Below, in pieces: positions 1 to 7,513 of a stretch of DNA of 13,883 bases. The position numbers and the translations under genes are program-made. Below the pieces are notes generated by a model. The model made no database searches. It was not told the origin of the DNA and worked only from the letters and a program-made list of their open reading frames with translations. Position 1 is the first letter of the stretch, and every line of letters begins with the position of its first letter. This stretch comes from Chthonomonas sp. UBA2785 (lineage in GTDB: Bacteria; Armatimonadota; Fimbriimonadia; Fimbriimonadales; Fimbriimonadaceae). The stretch is taken from the NCBI GenBank assembly GCA_002352215.1, contig DEIB01000001.1, positions 248 through 14,130 of the forward strand, given 5' to 3'.

Positions 1-183
1 GAGCTGCGGCAGACCTTCACCATCATCATCGTCACCCACAACATGCAGCAGGCGCAACGGGCGAGCGACAAGACGGCGTTCTTCCACCAGGGCAAGATGG
101 TCGAAGCGGGGCCTACCACTCGGCTGTTCGGCAACCCGCAGAATCAGCTGACCGAAGACTACATCTCGGGCCGATTCGGATAA
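1..183 (+). CDS. pstB: Phosphate ABC transporter ATP-binding protein PstB, C-terminal 60 residues (5' end outside window)
   Basis: Frame 1 is open from the window edge to TAA at 181-183. The visible residues include the H-loop (TIIIVTHNMQQA), whose histidine contacts the ATP gamma-phosphate in ABC ATPases. They also include the TAFFHQGKMVEAGPT segment and the ending TEDYISGRFG, which is characteristic of PstB and sets it apart from other ABC ATPases. PstB is the cytoplasmic ATPase that powers the PstSCAB high-affinity phosphate importer. Walker A, Walker B and the signature motif lie upstream of the window. phoU often follows pstB; here the next gene is an unrelated PAS/GAF-like protein after a possible terminator, so pstB is probably the last pst gene of its transcript. 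Confidence 0.93.
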   Translation, partial: ELRQTFTIIIVTHNMQQAQRASDKTAFFHQGKMVEAGPTTRLFGNPQNQLTEDYISGRFG

Positions 184-191
184 GCGGATGA

Positions 192-217
192 CGGCCCCCG
201 TAGAGGTGCCGGTTTTT
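192..217 (+). terminator. Possible intrinsic terminator after pstB
   Basis: Nine bases after the pstB stop, CGGC-C-CC (192-198) can pair with GG-T-GCCG (205-211), with one C/T mismatch and a six-base loop. A run of five T follows at 213-217. The arrangement is right for a rho-independent terminator, but the stem is short and imperfect, so the call is tentative. Confidence 0.4.
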
Positions 218-273
218 GGGACCCCACGTGCGAACATCGGGCGGAATGCGTCACTCTAGCCAGGGGGCGGAAA

Positions 274-1071
274 ATGGCGGGGCTTGTTCTTGAAACACAA
301 GATGCGCGCATCGGTTTGCGCGCCAATAAGACGGTGGCGGCCGTCAACACCCGGGCGTCGGAGCGCCTGGGCCTGCCCGTAGATCATCTTTTGGGAGCCC
401 CGGTAGAGCGAGTGCTTCCCGCATCCTCGCCGAGCGAGTTTGTGGAGTGGCAGCCGCAATCCCATACCCCGAGCCCGGCGATCCGGCTGAACGAGAGCAC
501 ATTCCAACTCGTGCCCGCGACCGGAATGGCCAGTGAGGCCGACCAGGAGCCGCTCTTTTGGTTTACCTTGGTGCCATTCGTGGCCGAAACCGTGTCCTCC
601 ACGTCCCCACTGATGGATCTCTGGACGCAGGCTTTGATGGCGATCGAGACGCCGGCGGAGCTCTTCGCCATGGTCAAAGCGGGCCACCGGCTGATGCCAG
701 GCACGGCAGGATTGCTCGCCGCCCTGGACCCGAGTTCACAAACCTTGCAGACCGTGGCCAAATGGGGGACCCCCGAAGTCGCACCGGCCCAACCCGTCCC
801 GGCGCGTGGCTCATGGGCGATGCGCCTGGGCCGGCCAGTGGATTCGTTGGAATTGGCCGAGGGTTTCACCCAAGATCACATTGTGGCGGCCTTTGACGAA
901 GCCACTTTTTGCGTGCCCGTGGTGGCCGGGGGCCGCGTGTGGGGCGTGCTTTCCACGCGCCGAAACGCCTCGATGGGGTTATTGCCCGAGGATCAGCGCC
1001 AACTCCAGGTGGGTTTGGCTCGGCGCATTGGCATCGTTTGGGATCGCGTAAGCCGCTGCCCTTCGGAGTGA
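274..1071 (+). CDS. PAS/GAF-like sensory protein without an output domain
   Basis: This 265-residue soluble protein has no signal peptide or membrane segment. Residues ~15-100 look like a PAS-type fold (ANKTVAAVNTRASERLGLP, then a second half with FWFTLVPF). Residues ~115-255 look like a GAF domain: a helix around LWTQALMAIETPAELFAMV, then strands ending in TFCVPVVAGGRVWGVLSTRR, the usual closing GAF strands. No kinase, cyclase, HD-GYP or DNA-binding region follows, so any signal would have to pass through a partner protein. The ATG start at 274 has an AGGGGG-type ribosome binding site at 262-267. It is convergent with the HAD gene, with two bases between the stop codons. Domain calls are by eye; ligand and role are unknown. 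Confidence 0.75.
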   Translation: MAGLVLETQDARIGLRANKTVAAVNTRASERLGLPVDHLLGAPVERVLPASSPSEFVEWQPQSHTPSPAIRLNESTFQLVPATGMASEADQEPLFWFTLVPFVAETVSSTSPLMDLWTQALMAIETPAELFAMVKAGHRLMPGTAGLLAALDPSSQTLQTVAKWGTPEVAPAQPVPARGSWAMRLGRPVDSLELAEGFTQDHIVAAFDEATFCVPVVAGGRVWGVLSTRRNASMGLLPEDQRQLQVGLARRIGIVWDRVSRCPSE

Positions 1072-1073
1072 TC

Positions 1074-1682
1074 TCAGCCTAGTTTCAGCGCGGCGCGCAT
1101 CTGGCGTACCGGGTCATTGTGCGGGTCAATGAGCACTCCTTGCCAGCCCCGCTTTTGGGCGGCGGCGACGTTCTTGGCCCCGTCATCAAAGAACATGATC
1201 TCGGGTCCATCCAAGCCGAGCGCCAATTCGACACTGGCGTAGATCGCCGCATCCGGCTTGTTTAGCCCGAGTTCGTGGCTGGCAAAGTGATGATGCAGGG
1301 CCGCGATAGCGGGATAGTGATCGGCGGAGGTGAGGTACGGCCAATGGAGGGCGCTGGTGTTGCTGAGGCAAGCCGTACGAACCCCCGCTGCGTGGAGGTC
1401 ATTGACCAGTTCTAACGAACCTGGGTAGGGGTCACTCAGGATGGCCATGTGGAGTTGTCGGGCCTCATCGGGCCCTGAGAATCCTTGGCGGGCCGCCAGG
1501 CGAACCAGATACTCCTCCTCCGAGATTTCTGCCCCTTGGTAAGCCGTCAGGTCGGCGTCGGCCGCCAACCCCAGGTCCTCAATCACGGTCAGCCCGGCTT
1601 GTCGCGCGGCCGCCCCCCAAGTGTGATTGATCTGCACCAGCACTCCCCCGAGGTCAAAAATTACGGCTTGACACAAATTCAT
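1074..1682 (-). CDS. HAD-superfamily hydrolase, YihX-like (probable sugar-phosphate phosphatase)
   Basis: At 202 residues this has the length and motif set of HAD subfamily IA, YihX type. Motif I is AVIFDLGGVL with nucleophile D10. Motif II is CLSNTS with S107. The motif III lysine is K142 in LGLNKPDAAIY. Motif IV is FFDDGAKN with D166 and D167. The residue two after the nucleophile is Gly, not Asp, as also in E. coli YihX (FDLGNV), a glucose-1-phosphate phosphatase. The LSNTS-LH and LGLNKPDAAIY blocks also resemble YihX closely. It is expected to be a cytosolic Mg-dependent phosphatase; the substrate cannot be read from sequence. The ATG at 1682 has no strong Shine-Dalgarno. The gene is divergent from the chemoreceptor-like gene, across an 81-bp gap containing a 12-bp palindrome. 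Confidence 0.88.
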   Translation of the reverse strand: MNLCQAVIFDLGGVLVQINHTWGAAARQAGLTVIEDLGLAADADLTAYQGAEISEEEYLVRLAARQGFSGPDEARQLHMAILSDPYPGSLELVNDLHAAGVRTACLSNTSALHWPYLTSADHYPAIAALHHHFASHELGLNKPDAAIYASVELALGLDGPEIMFFDDGAKNVAAAQKRGWQGVLIDPHNDPVRQMRAALKLG

Positions 1683-1695
1683 TGCCAGAATGTAC

Positions 1696-1707
1696 TCGTT
1701 GCAACGA
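1696..1707. promoter_or_regulatory. 12-bp perfect palindrome in divergent intergenic region, possible operator
   Basis: TCGTTGCAACGA is a perfect inverted repeat with no spacer. It lies 13 bp upstream of the HAD start codon and 56 bp upstream of the chemoreceptor-like start codon, in a gap of only 81 bp. The position suits a dimeric regulator site or overlap with the HAD promoter. I could not identify convincing -35/-10 pairs on either strand, so the regulatory role is inferred from symmetry and position alone. Confidence 0.3.
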
Positions 1708-1763
1708 TTTCCCCTGAAGGCCCCGAAAAGATGGTCCGATGATATTTACGGGGAGTCACTTAG

Positions 1764-3137
1764 GTGGATCAATCACAACTTTTGTTCGCTGCCGCCGGTC
1801 TGGTCACCGGTTCTGGCCTCACGGCGGTTCTCGCCACAAAACTAGCGCAAAGCCGTTGGAATTCTCTGGCGCGACCTTTCGAACAAGCGCATCTATCCCA
1901 CCCCGACTCCTTCTCCCCGAATCCCGCTGCGTTCTTCAGTCGTTGGGATGACATTCTCGCGGAGCTGACCGAGCAGGTGGACCTGCTCCACAAGCTGGAC
2001 TTCAAGACCGGTGTTTCGGCCAACACCTCGCACTGTAGCCTGCGCCTGGCGCATGCTTCCGAGAAAATCCGGGTGCAAATGGCGCGCATTGGCAACCACG
2101 AAGCCTTCATCAATGACCATTCCAACGATGTGCAGGCCCTGGCCGAATCTCTCCAGAACCTCACTCACCAATTGAGCGACTCGGCGGACCTCTCGCACTC
2201 GCTGAGCGAGGCGGCCTATGAGGCTTCACAAGAAGAACTCGAGCGCGGAGGGCGTCTGGCACAGCTCGCCAGCACCCAGCACGAAGAGTTCGATCGGATT
2301 ATTCAAGACTTGAACGAGAAGGTGGCCGAATGCGAAGCGCACACTGGTTGCCTCCACGATTTTGTTGGGTTCTTGGAAAACTTCGCGAAGGACGATGAAC
2401 TGGCGGACCTCCTGAGCGATGTGAAATCTCACCTCAACGCCCTGGCTAGCCTGATCAATGAGCAAGAGCTCGTGGTGAACAAGAACGAGCAGATGTTGGC
2501 CCGGGTGCGCAAGATTGCCCGCCAATGCACGCTCCTTAGCTTTAACGCTGCGATTGAAAGCTCACGCAACGGCACCAATGGCTTGGCCTTCTCCGTGGTG
2601 GCCAATGAGATTCGCGAGCTCGCCGAGGCCACCGAAGTGGCCACGAGCGAGATGGAGTCGCTCTCCGCACTCTTGAGATCCGGGTTTGAATCCATGATTC
2701 GACAGAGCCGAGAGGTCGTCGGGTCTCTGGCCAGCATCATGCTGGTGGCCGATGAACAGGTGCAAAGCGTGCGGCAGTTTGTGGCCCAAAGCCAGGAAAT
2801 GCGCGACTTCATCATCGCCGGCAAGGACCAATTGGTTTCGACCTGCCAGTCGCTATCGGCCATATCGGAACAGACCGACGACTTTGCCGCCCAGTCCATT
2901 CGCGACGCAACTCTGACGTCAAACCTGGTGAACAAGGCGAACGCCATGACGGAACAACTCAGCTCCTTGCGCCAGGAGCTTCCGTTGATCTTGGCCAAGA
3001 TTGATGACTCTCACAAGCTCATCGCCAACATTCAAGCGGCCGATGCCGAATTGCTGGAGACACTGAATCAGTCTAAGTACGAACGTCGCTCCGCCCGCCG
3101 CCGAGAGCTCGATCGGAACGCCCGGCGCGCCGCCTAG
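1764..3137 (+). CDS. Methyl-accepting chemotaxis-like protein with one N-terminal membrane anchor and no sensor domain
   Basis: This 457-residue protein starts at GTG 1764, chosen because GGGGAG at 1750-1755 sits 8 nt upstream. Residues ~7-26 form one hydrophobic segment; there is no second membrane helix, periplasmic domain or recognisable HAMP. The rest (~60-450) is almost all helical coiled coil. The cytoplasmic hairpin tip lies at ~251-290: LLSFNAAIESSRNG, then FSVVANEIRELAE, matching the MCP signalling domain that contacts CheA and CheW. Residues corresponding to Tsr N381, E385 and R388 are kept (N261, E265, R268), but the following GEQGRGF block is GTNGLAF. No C-terminal CheR-tethering pentapeptide is seen. 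It may control a chemosensory array or act as a membrane-tethered signalling scaffold. Its stop codon overlaps the stop of the opposing phage gene. Confidence 0.85.
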   Translation: MDQSQLLFAAAGLVTGSGLTAVLATKLAQSRWNSLARPFEQAHLSHPDSFSPNPAAFFSRWDDILAELTEQVDLLHKLDFKTGVSANTSHCSLRLAHASEKIRVQMARIGNHEAFINDHSNDVQALAESLQNLTHQLSDSADLSHSLSEAAYEASQEELERGGRLAQLASTQHEEFDRIIQDLNEKVAECEAHTGCLHDFVGFLENFAKDDELADLLSDVKSHLNALASLINEQELVVNKNEQMLARVRKIARQCTLLSFNAAIESSRNGTNGLAFSVVANEIRELAEATEVATSEMESLSALLRSGFESMIRQSREVVGSLASIMLVADEQVQSVRQFVAQSQEMRDFIIAGKDQLVSTCQSLSAISEQTDDFAAQSIRDATLTSNLVNKANAMTEQLSSLRQELPLILAKIDDSHKLIANIQAADAELLETLNQSKYERRSARRRELDRNARRAA

Positions 3138-6100
3138 CTCCAATCGCGGCCGTTCGCGGATTCGTAACTGCGAAGAACGCCCTCTTGCACCACCCACAGG
3201 CGCAAGCGGCGTTCTCCGTTTTGCCCGCGCGGGCCTTCGGCGACGGCCAAACCCACGGCATCCACTGGGCCGATGGATGGCAGAGCCACGGGGCCGAAAA
3301 GGACCTCGCCCCTACGGTCGGTGATGTGGGCCACGACGGAGCCCGTCGGCTCCCCCTCGATCCAGTACACAAAACGGAGGCCGTCGGGGCTGACCCATGC
3401 GGCGGGATATTGGGCGTCGGTGCCGGAACTGATGATTTGCCCCTGCGGGGTTTCGTTGGGATTCATAGTTGCAAAGTGAATCTGCCCGGCCTGGCTCCAC
3501 CAGAGGCCGAGTTGGGCATCGAGATTGGTGGCGAGCCAGCGTACGGCCGCAGAATGCGCGTCTTCGCCCGAGTCCCATTCGGCTAGAAGTTGCGTGCGGC
3601 GGTCGGCGATGCCGAGCCAGAGCGTGCTCTCCCGAGCAAAGGCGTGCGCCCAGCGGCCGTCGGGGTGGAGATCGGCGGCGACGATGGTGCCGGGCAGTTC
3701 TTCGAGCCCCGTGAGGCCGAAGGCGCCATGCCACGGGCGCATCCGAGCCTGGTCCGCGCCGCCGACCCGCCAGCGGAACTGCGCGGGTTCATTGTGGTCC
3801 AGCGGCAAACGGTGTTCTCGAACGTACCACCCGGGAACCCCGGGCGCATGGGGGGCCAGCACGTCTTGCCCTTCGGGGTTGTGCAGCGAGAACGGCTGGT
3901 TCGCTACGTAGATGCGGGGTTCCACCGCACCGACCGTGACGCCTTGCTCGTAGGGGCCGGTCGGGTTTCCGTCTGCATCGCGTGCTCGCATGGGCCATAG
4001 CGCCAGCGGGGGCACCTCGGCGGCGGTGTTCACCAGCGCCCAGGCGAGTTCGTATACGCCGGAATTTGGCCAAGGAAAGGCTAGGCTATTGCGCTCCACT
4101 TGCCCTCTCGCTTGCCCCTCGTAATCGTCATAGAGGTCGCCGCACTCGGCATCTAGATTTTCCTCCGGGTGCACGCCCTCGGCGAGAACGCGCCGCGTGG
4201 CCAAGGCGTCCAGAACGCTGCTTGTGAACCCCGCGCCATTCACCGTCGGCGGGTTTTGCCAGCCTTGGTCGTACCAATCCCACAGCCCGTGTCCCACTCC
4301 AGGCCCGAGCGGCCAGAACCACGCCCCCGAATGCCCGGTGAAGTTGAACCACGCGGGGGCCTCGTCGGCGCGATGAGCGATGGGATAGGCGATAACAATG
4401 GGGCCAGGCGGGTCGGCGGGCGTGATCTCGAAGACCAAATGCGACATACCCCGCCCGCTGATGAGGGGGAAGGCGATCGCCGCTTCCGGGTCGGCCACCA
4501 GGGGGATGGAGCGGCCTTCGGGGCGGAGATCGACGCCCTGATCGCTCGTGATGCCCGCGCCGTGGTCAAGACCCCAGGTTCCGGCCTCGATGGCATCGGT
4601 GCCCTTGAGCAGGCGGAAACGGCCGGGCTCCACGGGGTCGCCCTCGTTCCACCAAACCGGTTTGGTCATTTCGGGGCTCAGGCGCCCCAACCGCACCGAC
4701 GCAATCCCCGCTCCCGACCAGTCCACTTCCACATCCTGGGCGGTGGCGGGGGCCATAAAGGGCGGCGAGGTGAGGTTGGCCCACTCGAGTTTCACCTGAA
4801 TGGGCTCCGGACCAGCCGGGGTGACCTCCACTCCCAGCGGCGTGAGGGCAAGGGTTCCGCCCTCGGCCGACCATCGCTCACTGCCTGCCGGCGAGAACGC
4901 CACCGGCACCCCCACCGGGGCGCGCCGCATCTGCCACCGGGACACCCCTACCCACCGCTTCCCGCCCAGGTAGCCATCCGTAAAGGGGGTGAAGGCCGAA
5001 GCCATGAGCGGGCACGTGGTAAGCGAGGTGCGGGTCTGCGTCTGCTCACTCGGAGGCAGGGCCGGGTGCATAAGATGCTGCGCCCGCACCGGCTCCCAAT
5101 ACAGCCGGGGATCGGTGGGCGAGTTTTCCACAGGCCACGGGGAAAAGTGGTGGAAAACGCTCCAGTGAGGGTGAATCCATGTGGAAAAGTAGCGCACCAA
5201 GGGGTCGGCATGCCGCCAGGCGGGTTCCAACTCGGGGTTCTCTGCCGCCCCATCCACCACTTTGGGGAACACTACGCTCTCCCCCGCATAGCTCCCCGCC
5301 ACGTAGGCCGGGTCGAACGTGCAGTCGCTCTCGGGGTTGGTGGCCAGCACATCCACCCGGGCCGCCACGCAGGGGGCCAAGGGTTCCGGGTCAAAGATCT
5401 CCCGCTCCAAGGCGTGGGGGTTGGTTCGCAGCACGTTCAGCCGCGCCCCCTGCCGCGCATGGGTGATGTCCGTCTGGATCGTGCGGATCAGGTTGGGGTT
5501 TTGCGTATTCAGTTGGTGCGGCCCGTCGGCGCGGTCACTGCTTCGCTCCAGCGTGACCTGCGGGAACCCCGCCCGCTGCACCAACAGGGCAAAGTCGGGG
5601 TTCAGGCGATGGATCGCCCGGGGCAATGCGGGCACCAACTGCACCCGGCCCCGGGTTGACCTTGCCGCCAGCCTTGCCGGGCCGCTCATGGTGCCGGGTA
5701 CGCAGGTGCGCTCGGCTTCGGCCTCGGTTTGCATCCGAAGGAGATCTCCCCAGGTGCGGGTGGCAACCACAATGCCTCCCGCATCCCCCTCGGGCGTCTC
5801 GAAACCTGGCAGCCGCACGGGCAAATCCCGCCAAACCCCATCCGTGTCAAACCGCCAACCCCCCGAGACCAATTGATCCAGAGCCAAAGTCCAGGCGTAC
5901 TCGCCGGGGCCGGTGTAGCCACTGCCGCCGTTCCCTCCCGAGATGACGGGCGGCAAACCCACCAGGGGGATGTAGCCCGGCCCGCACCCGGTACTGAGTT
6001 CATCCAGCCCGGGCAGGGTGAGCCACGGCTCATCGTTGGCTACCAGTTCGAGACTCTCCACGGCCAGCCGAAACTGGCCCGTGTTCTCCCGGGCATACAG

Positions 6101-7369
6101 CCGCACTCCGTGCAGTACCAGACTCAAACTCACCGATTCCCGGACGCCCGCGCCGCCGATCACATGCCCGCCGATGGGAGCATGCGGACCCTCGTAGCGA
6201 GCCTGCCACTGCCCGCCCCCGGCGGTGCCGCTGGCCACGCTGAGGGCAAATCCGGGGGCAATGTTCTGCACGCTGATGACGCTCTCGGTGCGCAGTTGGG
6301 CGTCGTGTTGCCAGTTCAGCGGCCCGGTGCCCGCGGCCGTGACATCGGCGGTGCTTGCCACCCGGAATTCCAGCCGATCCCAGGCGGCGAGGCGTCCGTT
6401 CACCGGCATCGGATAGATCAGGACTCCGGGGGCGAAGGTCGAGAGGATGAGCGGCCCGGTGAGGGTGGTGCCGGTGGACATCACCCGCACAATCGGCACC
6501 GGCCACGGGGTGTGGGCGGGCCAGGTGGTGGGGATATCCACGGTTTCGCCGCGCCAGGTCAGCACCCGCACGGCATCACTCGTCACGGACTTTTTCAAGG
6601 TCGCCCCGAACGGGAAATCCTGGTCCGTCGCCACCGATGAAATCAAGGTGCTGCCCACGGGTCGCTCGGTGAGAGTGCCCGCCATGGCCCCACTCGGTCC
6701 GCCCACCAAGGCGCGGGCCATCACGCCCGCCAGGCGCGCATAGCCGACGCGGTTGAAGTGGGTGTTGTCGCTGGGCTGGTACCACAGCGGCGACCATCCC
6801 ACGCGCAACAGGTCGTGGCTTCCCGCGTAGACCACCGCGCGGCCCAGGTTTTGCTGGTCGCGCACGGCATCTTTGTGGCCCTGCACCACGGGCTCCATCA
6901 CGCTATCCACCAGCCAGTTTTCGCTGGACTTTTGCGGCGGACGGCTGACGCTGAGCACCCGCAAGGTTTCATCGGCGAAGGCTTCGTTAAACCAGGCGTT
7001 AAAGTCCGCCCGCGCCCCCGCTCGATCTTGCCCCGGAGGGCTGTTGGTGCCCGCCACCAAGATGATGAGGTCGGGGCGGAAGGTGGCCACCCGCGCCCGC
7101 ACGATGCTGGTGAGCTGGGCCACGGTGTTGCCGCCGTAGCCCTCGTGCCGCCAGTCGCGGACGTATTCGCCGAGGTCGTCGGGGTTCGAGGTCTGGCTGC
7201 CCACGTACTCCCAGTTGCTGTAGCCCCAGGCGCTCATGATGCGCTTGAGCGGGCTACGCCAGCCACTGGAGCCGCCGGTGCCAGCGGTGAGGCTGTCGCC
7301 CATGGCCATGACGCGCACCACGCGTCCTTCTTGGAATCTGGTTTTGAGATCGGTTGCGTAAATGTTCAT
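3134..7369 (-). CDS. Giant phage tail protein with N-terminal SGNH/GDSL hydrolase domain
   Basis: This 1411-residue protein is the most distal gene of the structural operon, a position typical of receptor-binding or tail-fibre proteins. Residues ~15-225 form an SGNH hydrolase domain. Block I is MAMGDSLTAG with nucleophile S26, the block II glycine is in GYGGNT (~77-82), block III is GTN (N109), and block V is DNTHFN with D201 and H204, so the catalytic set is complete. SGNH domains on virions typically de-esterify host surface polysaccharide. The remaining ~1180 residues are Trp-, Pro- and Gly-rich and mostly beta-like. The last ~200 residues contain repeated units resembling a beta-propeller (for example AWVSPDGLRFVYWIEGEPTG). 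No signal peptide is present. The ATG at 7369 has no Shine-Dalgarno and lies 6 nt after the stop of a 45-codon ORF, suggesting coupled translation. The hydrolase call is firm; substrate and propeller are inference. Confidence 0.88.
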   Translation of the reverse strand: MNIYATDLKTRFQEGRVVRVMAMGDSLTAGTGGSSGWRSPLKRIMSAWGYSNWEYVGSQTSNPDDLGEYVRDWRHEGYGGNTVAQLTSIVRARVATFRPDLIILVAGTNSPPGQDRAGARADFNAWFNEAFADETLRVLSVSRPPQKSSENWLVDSVMEPVVQGHKDAVRDQQNLGRAVVYAGSHDLLRVGWSPLWYQPSDNTHFNRVGYARLAGVMARALVGGPSGAMAGTLTERPVGSTLISSVATDQDFPFGATLKKSVTSDAVRVLTWRGETVDIPTTWPAHTPWPVPIVRVMSTGTTLTGPLILSTFAPGVLIYPMPVNGRLAAWDRLEFRVASTADVTAAGTGPLNWQHDAQLRTESVISVQNIAPGFALSVASGTAGGGQWQARYEGPHAPIGGHVIGGAGVRESVSLSLVLHGVRLYARENTGQFRLAVESLELVANDEPWLTLPGLDELSTGCGPGYIPLVGLPPVISGGNGGSGYTGPGEYAWTLALDQLVSGGWRFDTDGVWRDLPVRLPGFETPEGDAGGIVVATRTWGDLLRMQTEAEAERTCVPGTMSGPARLAARSTRGRVQLVPALPRAIHRLNPDFALLVQRAGFPQVTLERSSDRADGPHQLNTQNPNLIRTIQTDITHARQGARLNVLRTNPHALEREIFDPEPLAPCVAARVDVLATNPESDCTFDPAYVAGSYAGESVVFPKVVDGAAENPELEPAWRHADPLVRYFSTWIHPHWSVFHHFSPWPVENSPTDPRLYWEPVRAQHLMHPALPPSEQTQTRTSLTTCPLMASAFTPFTDGYLGGKRWVGVSRWQMRRAPVGVPVAFSPAGSERWSAEGGTLALTPLGVEVTPAGPEPIQVKLEWANLTSPPFMAPATAQDVEVDWSGAGIASVRLGRLSPEMTKPVWWNEGDPVEPGRFRLLKGTDAIEAGTWGLDHGAGITSDQGVDLRPEGRSIPLVADPEAAIAFPLISGRGMSHLVFEITPADPPGPIVIAYPIAHRADEAPAWFNFTGHSGAWFWPLGPGVGHGLWDWYDQGWQNPPTVNGAGFTSSVLDALATRRVLAEGVHPEENLDAECGDLYDDYEGQARGQVERNSLAFPWPNSGVYELAWALVNTAAEVPPLALWPMRARDADGNPTGPYEQGVTVGAVEPRIYVANQPFSLHNPEGQDVLAPHAPGVPGWYVREHRLPLDHNEPAQFRWRVGGADQARMRPWHGAFGLTGLEELPGTIVAADLHPDGRWAHAFARESTLWLGIADRRTQLLAEWDSGEDAHSAAVRWLATNLDAQLGLWWSQAGQIHFATMNPNETPQGQIISSGTDAQYPAAWVSPDGLRFVYWIEGEPTGSVVAHITDRRGEVLFGPVALPSIGPVDAVGLAVAEGPRGQNGERRLRLWVVQEGVLRSYESANGRDWS

Positions 7370-7375
7370 GCAGGA

Positions 7376-7513
7376 TTAGTTGAGGGTTTGCGCGCGGCGG
7401 GCGGGGCGGCGAGCCAGGTCGGCTCCCCCTCGGCGCACGGCGCGGCGTTCGGTCGAATGCAGCAAGCGGCGGCGGCCCAAATCGGCCAGCCGCACCAAAG
7501 GTCGGTAGTTCAT
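7376..7513 (-). CDS. 45-residue arginine-rich small protein, coupled between hub and SGNH genes
   Basis: An ATG at 7513 overlaps the TGA of the upstream gene as ATGA (7510-7513) and the frame runs to TAA at 7376-7378, six bases before the next start. The peptide begins MNYRPLVRLADLGRRRLL and has 13 arginines in 45 residues with only three acidic residues, so it is strongly basic. Third codon positions are mostly G or C, as expected for coding DNA here. Neither this ORF nor the next gene has a visible Shine-Dalgarno, so ribosomes crossing this ORF would explain how the 1411-residue gene is translated. I do not recognise the family. A basic peptide here could be a small virion or assembly factor, or only a coupling leader. 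Confidence 0.55.
   Translation of the reverse strand: MNYRPLVRLADLGRRRLLHSTERRAVRRGGADLARRPARRAQTLN

Noticed and set aside
1644..1655. HAD phosphatase lacking the second Asp of motif I (DLG rather than DxD), read as a possibly dead enzyme
   Set aside because: YihX-type HAD phosphatases carry the same DLG arrangement, so this is a subfamily feature rather than a defect.
1720..1750. Sigma70-like promoter for the chemoreceptor gene using an AT-rich hexamer near 1741-1748
   Set aside because: There is no -35 match at proper spacing, and transcription would start on top of the ribosome binding site at 1750-1755.
3120..3170. Possible bidirectional terminator at the convergent phage/host gene ends
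   Set aside because: A short CGCG...CGCG hairpin can be drawn at about 3147-3160, but no T-run follows on either strand.
4169..5659. 496-codon plus-strand ORF opposite the SGNH tail gene
   Set aside because: It is antisense to a well-supported protein, rich in Arg, Gly, Pro and His as expected from reading GC-rich coding DNA backwards, with no recognisable motif and no ribosome binding site noted. Several similar antisense ORFs (5729-6640, 6758-7555, 8875-9585, 12657-13826) are rejected for the same reason.
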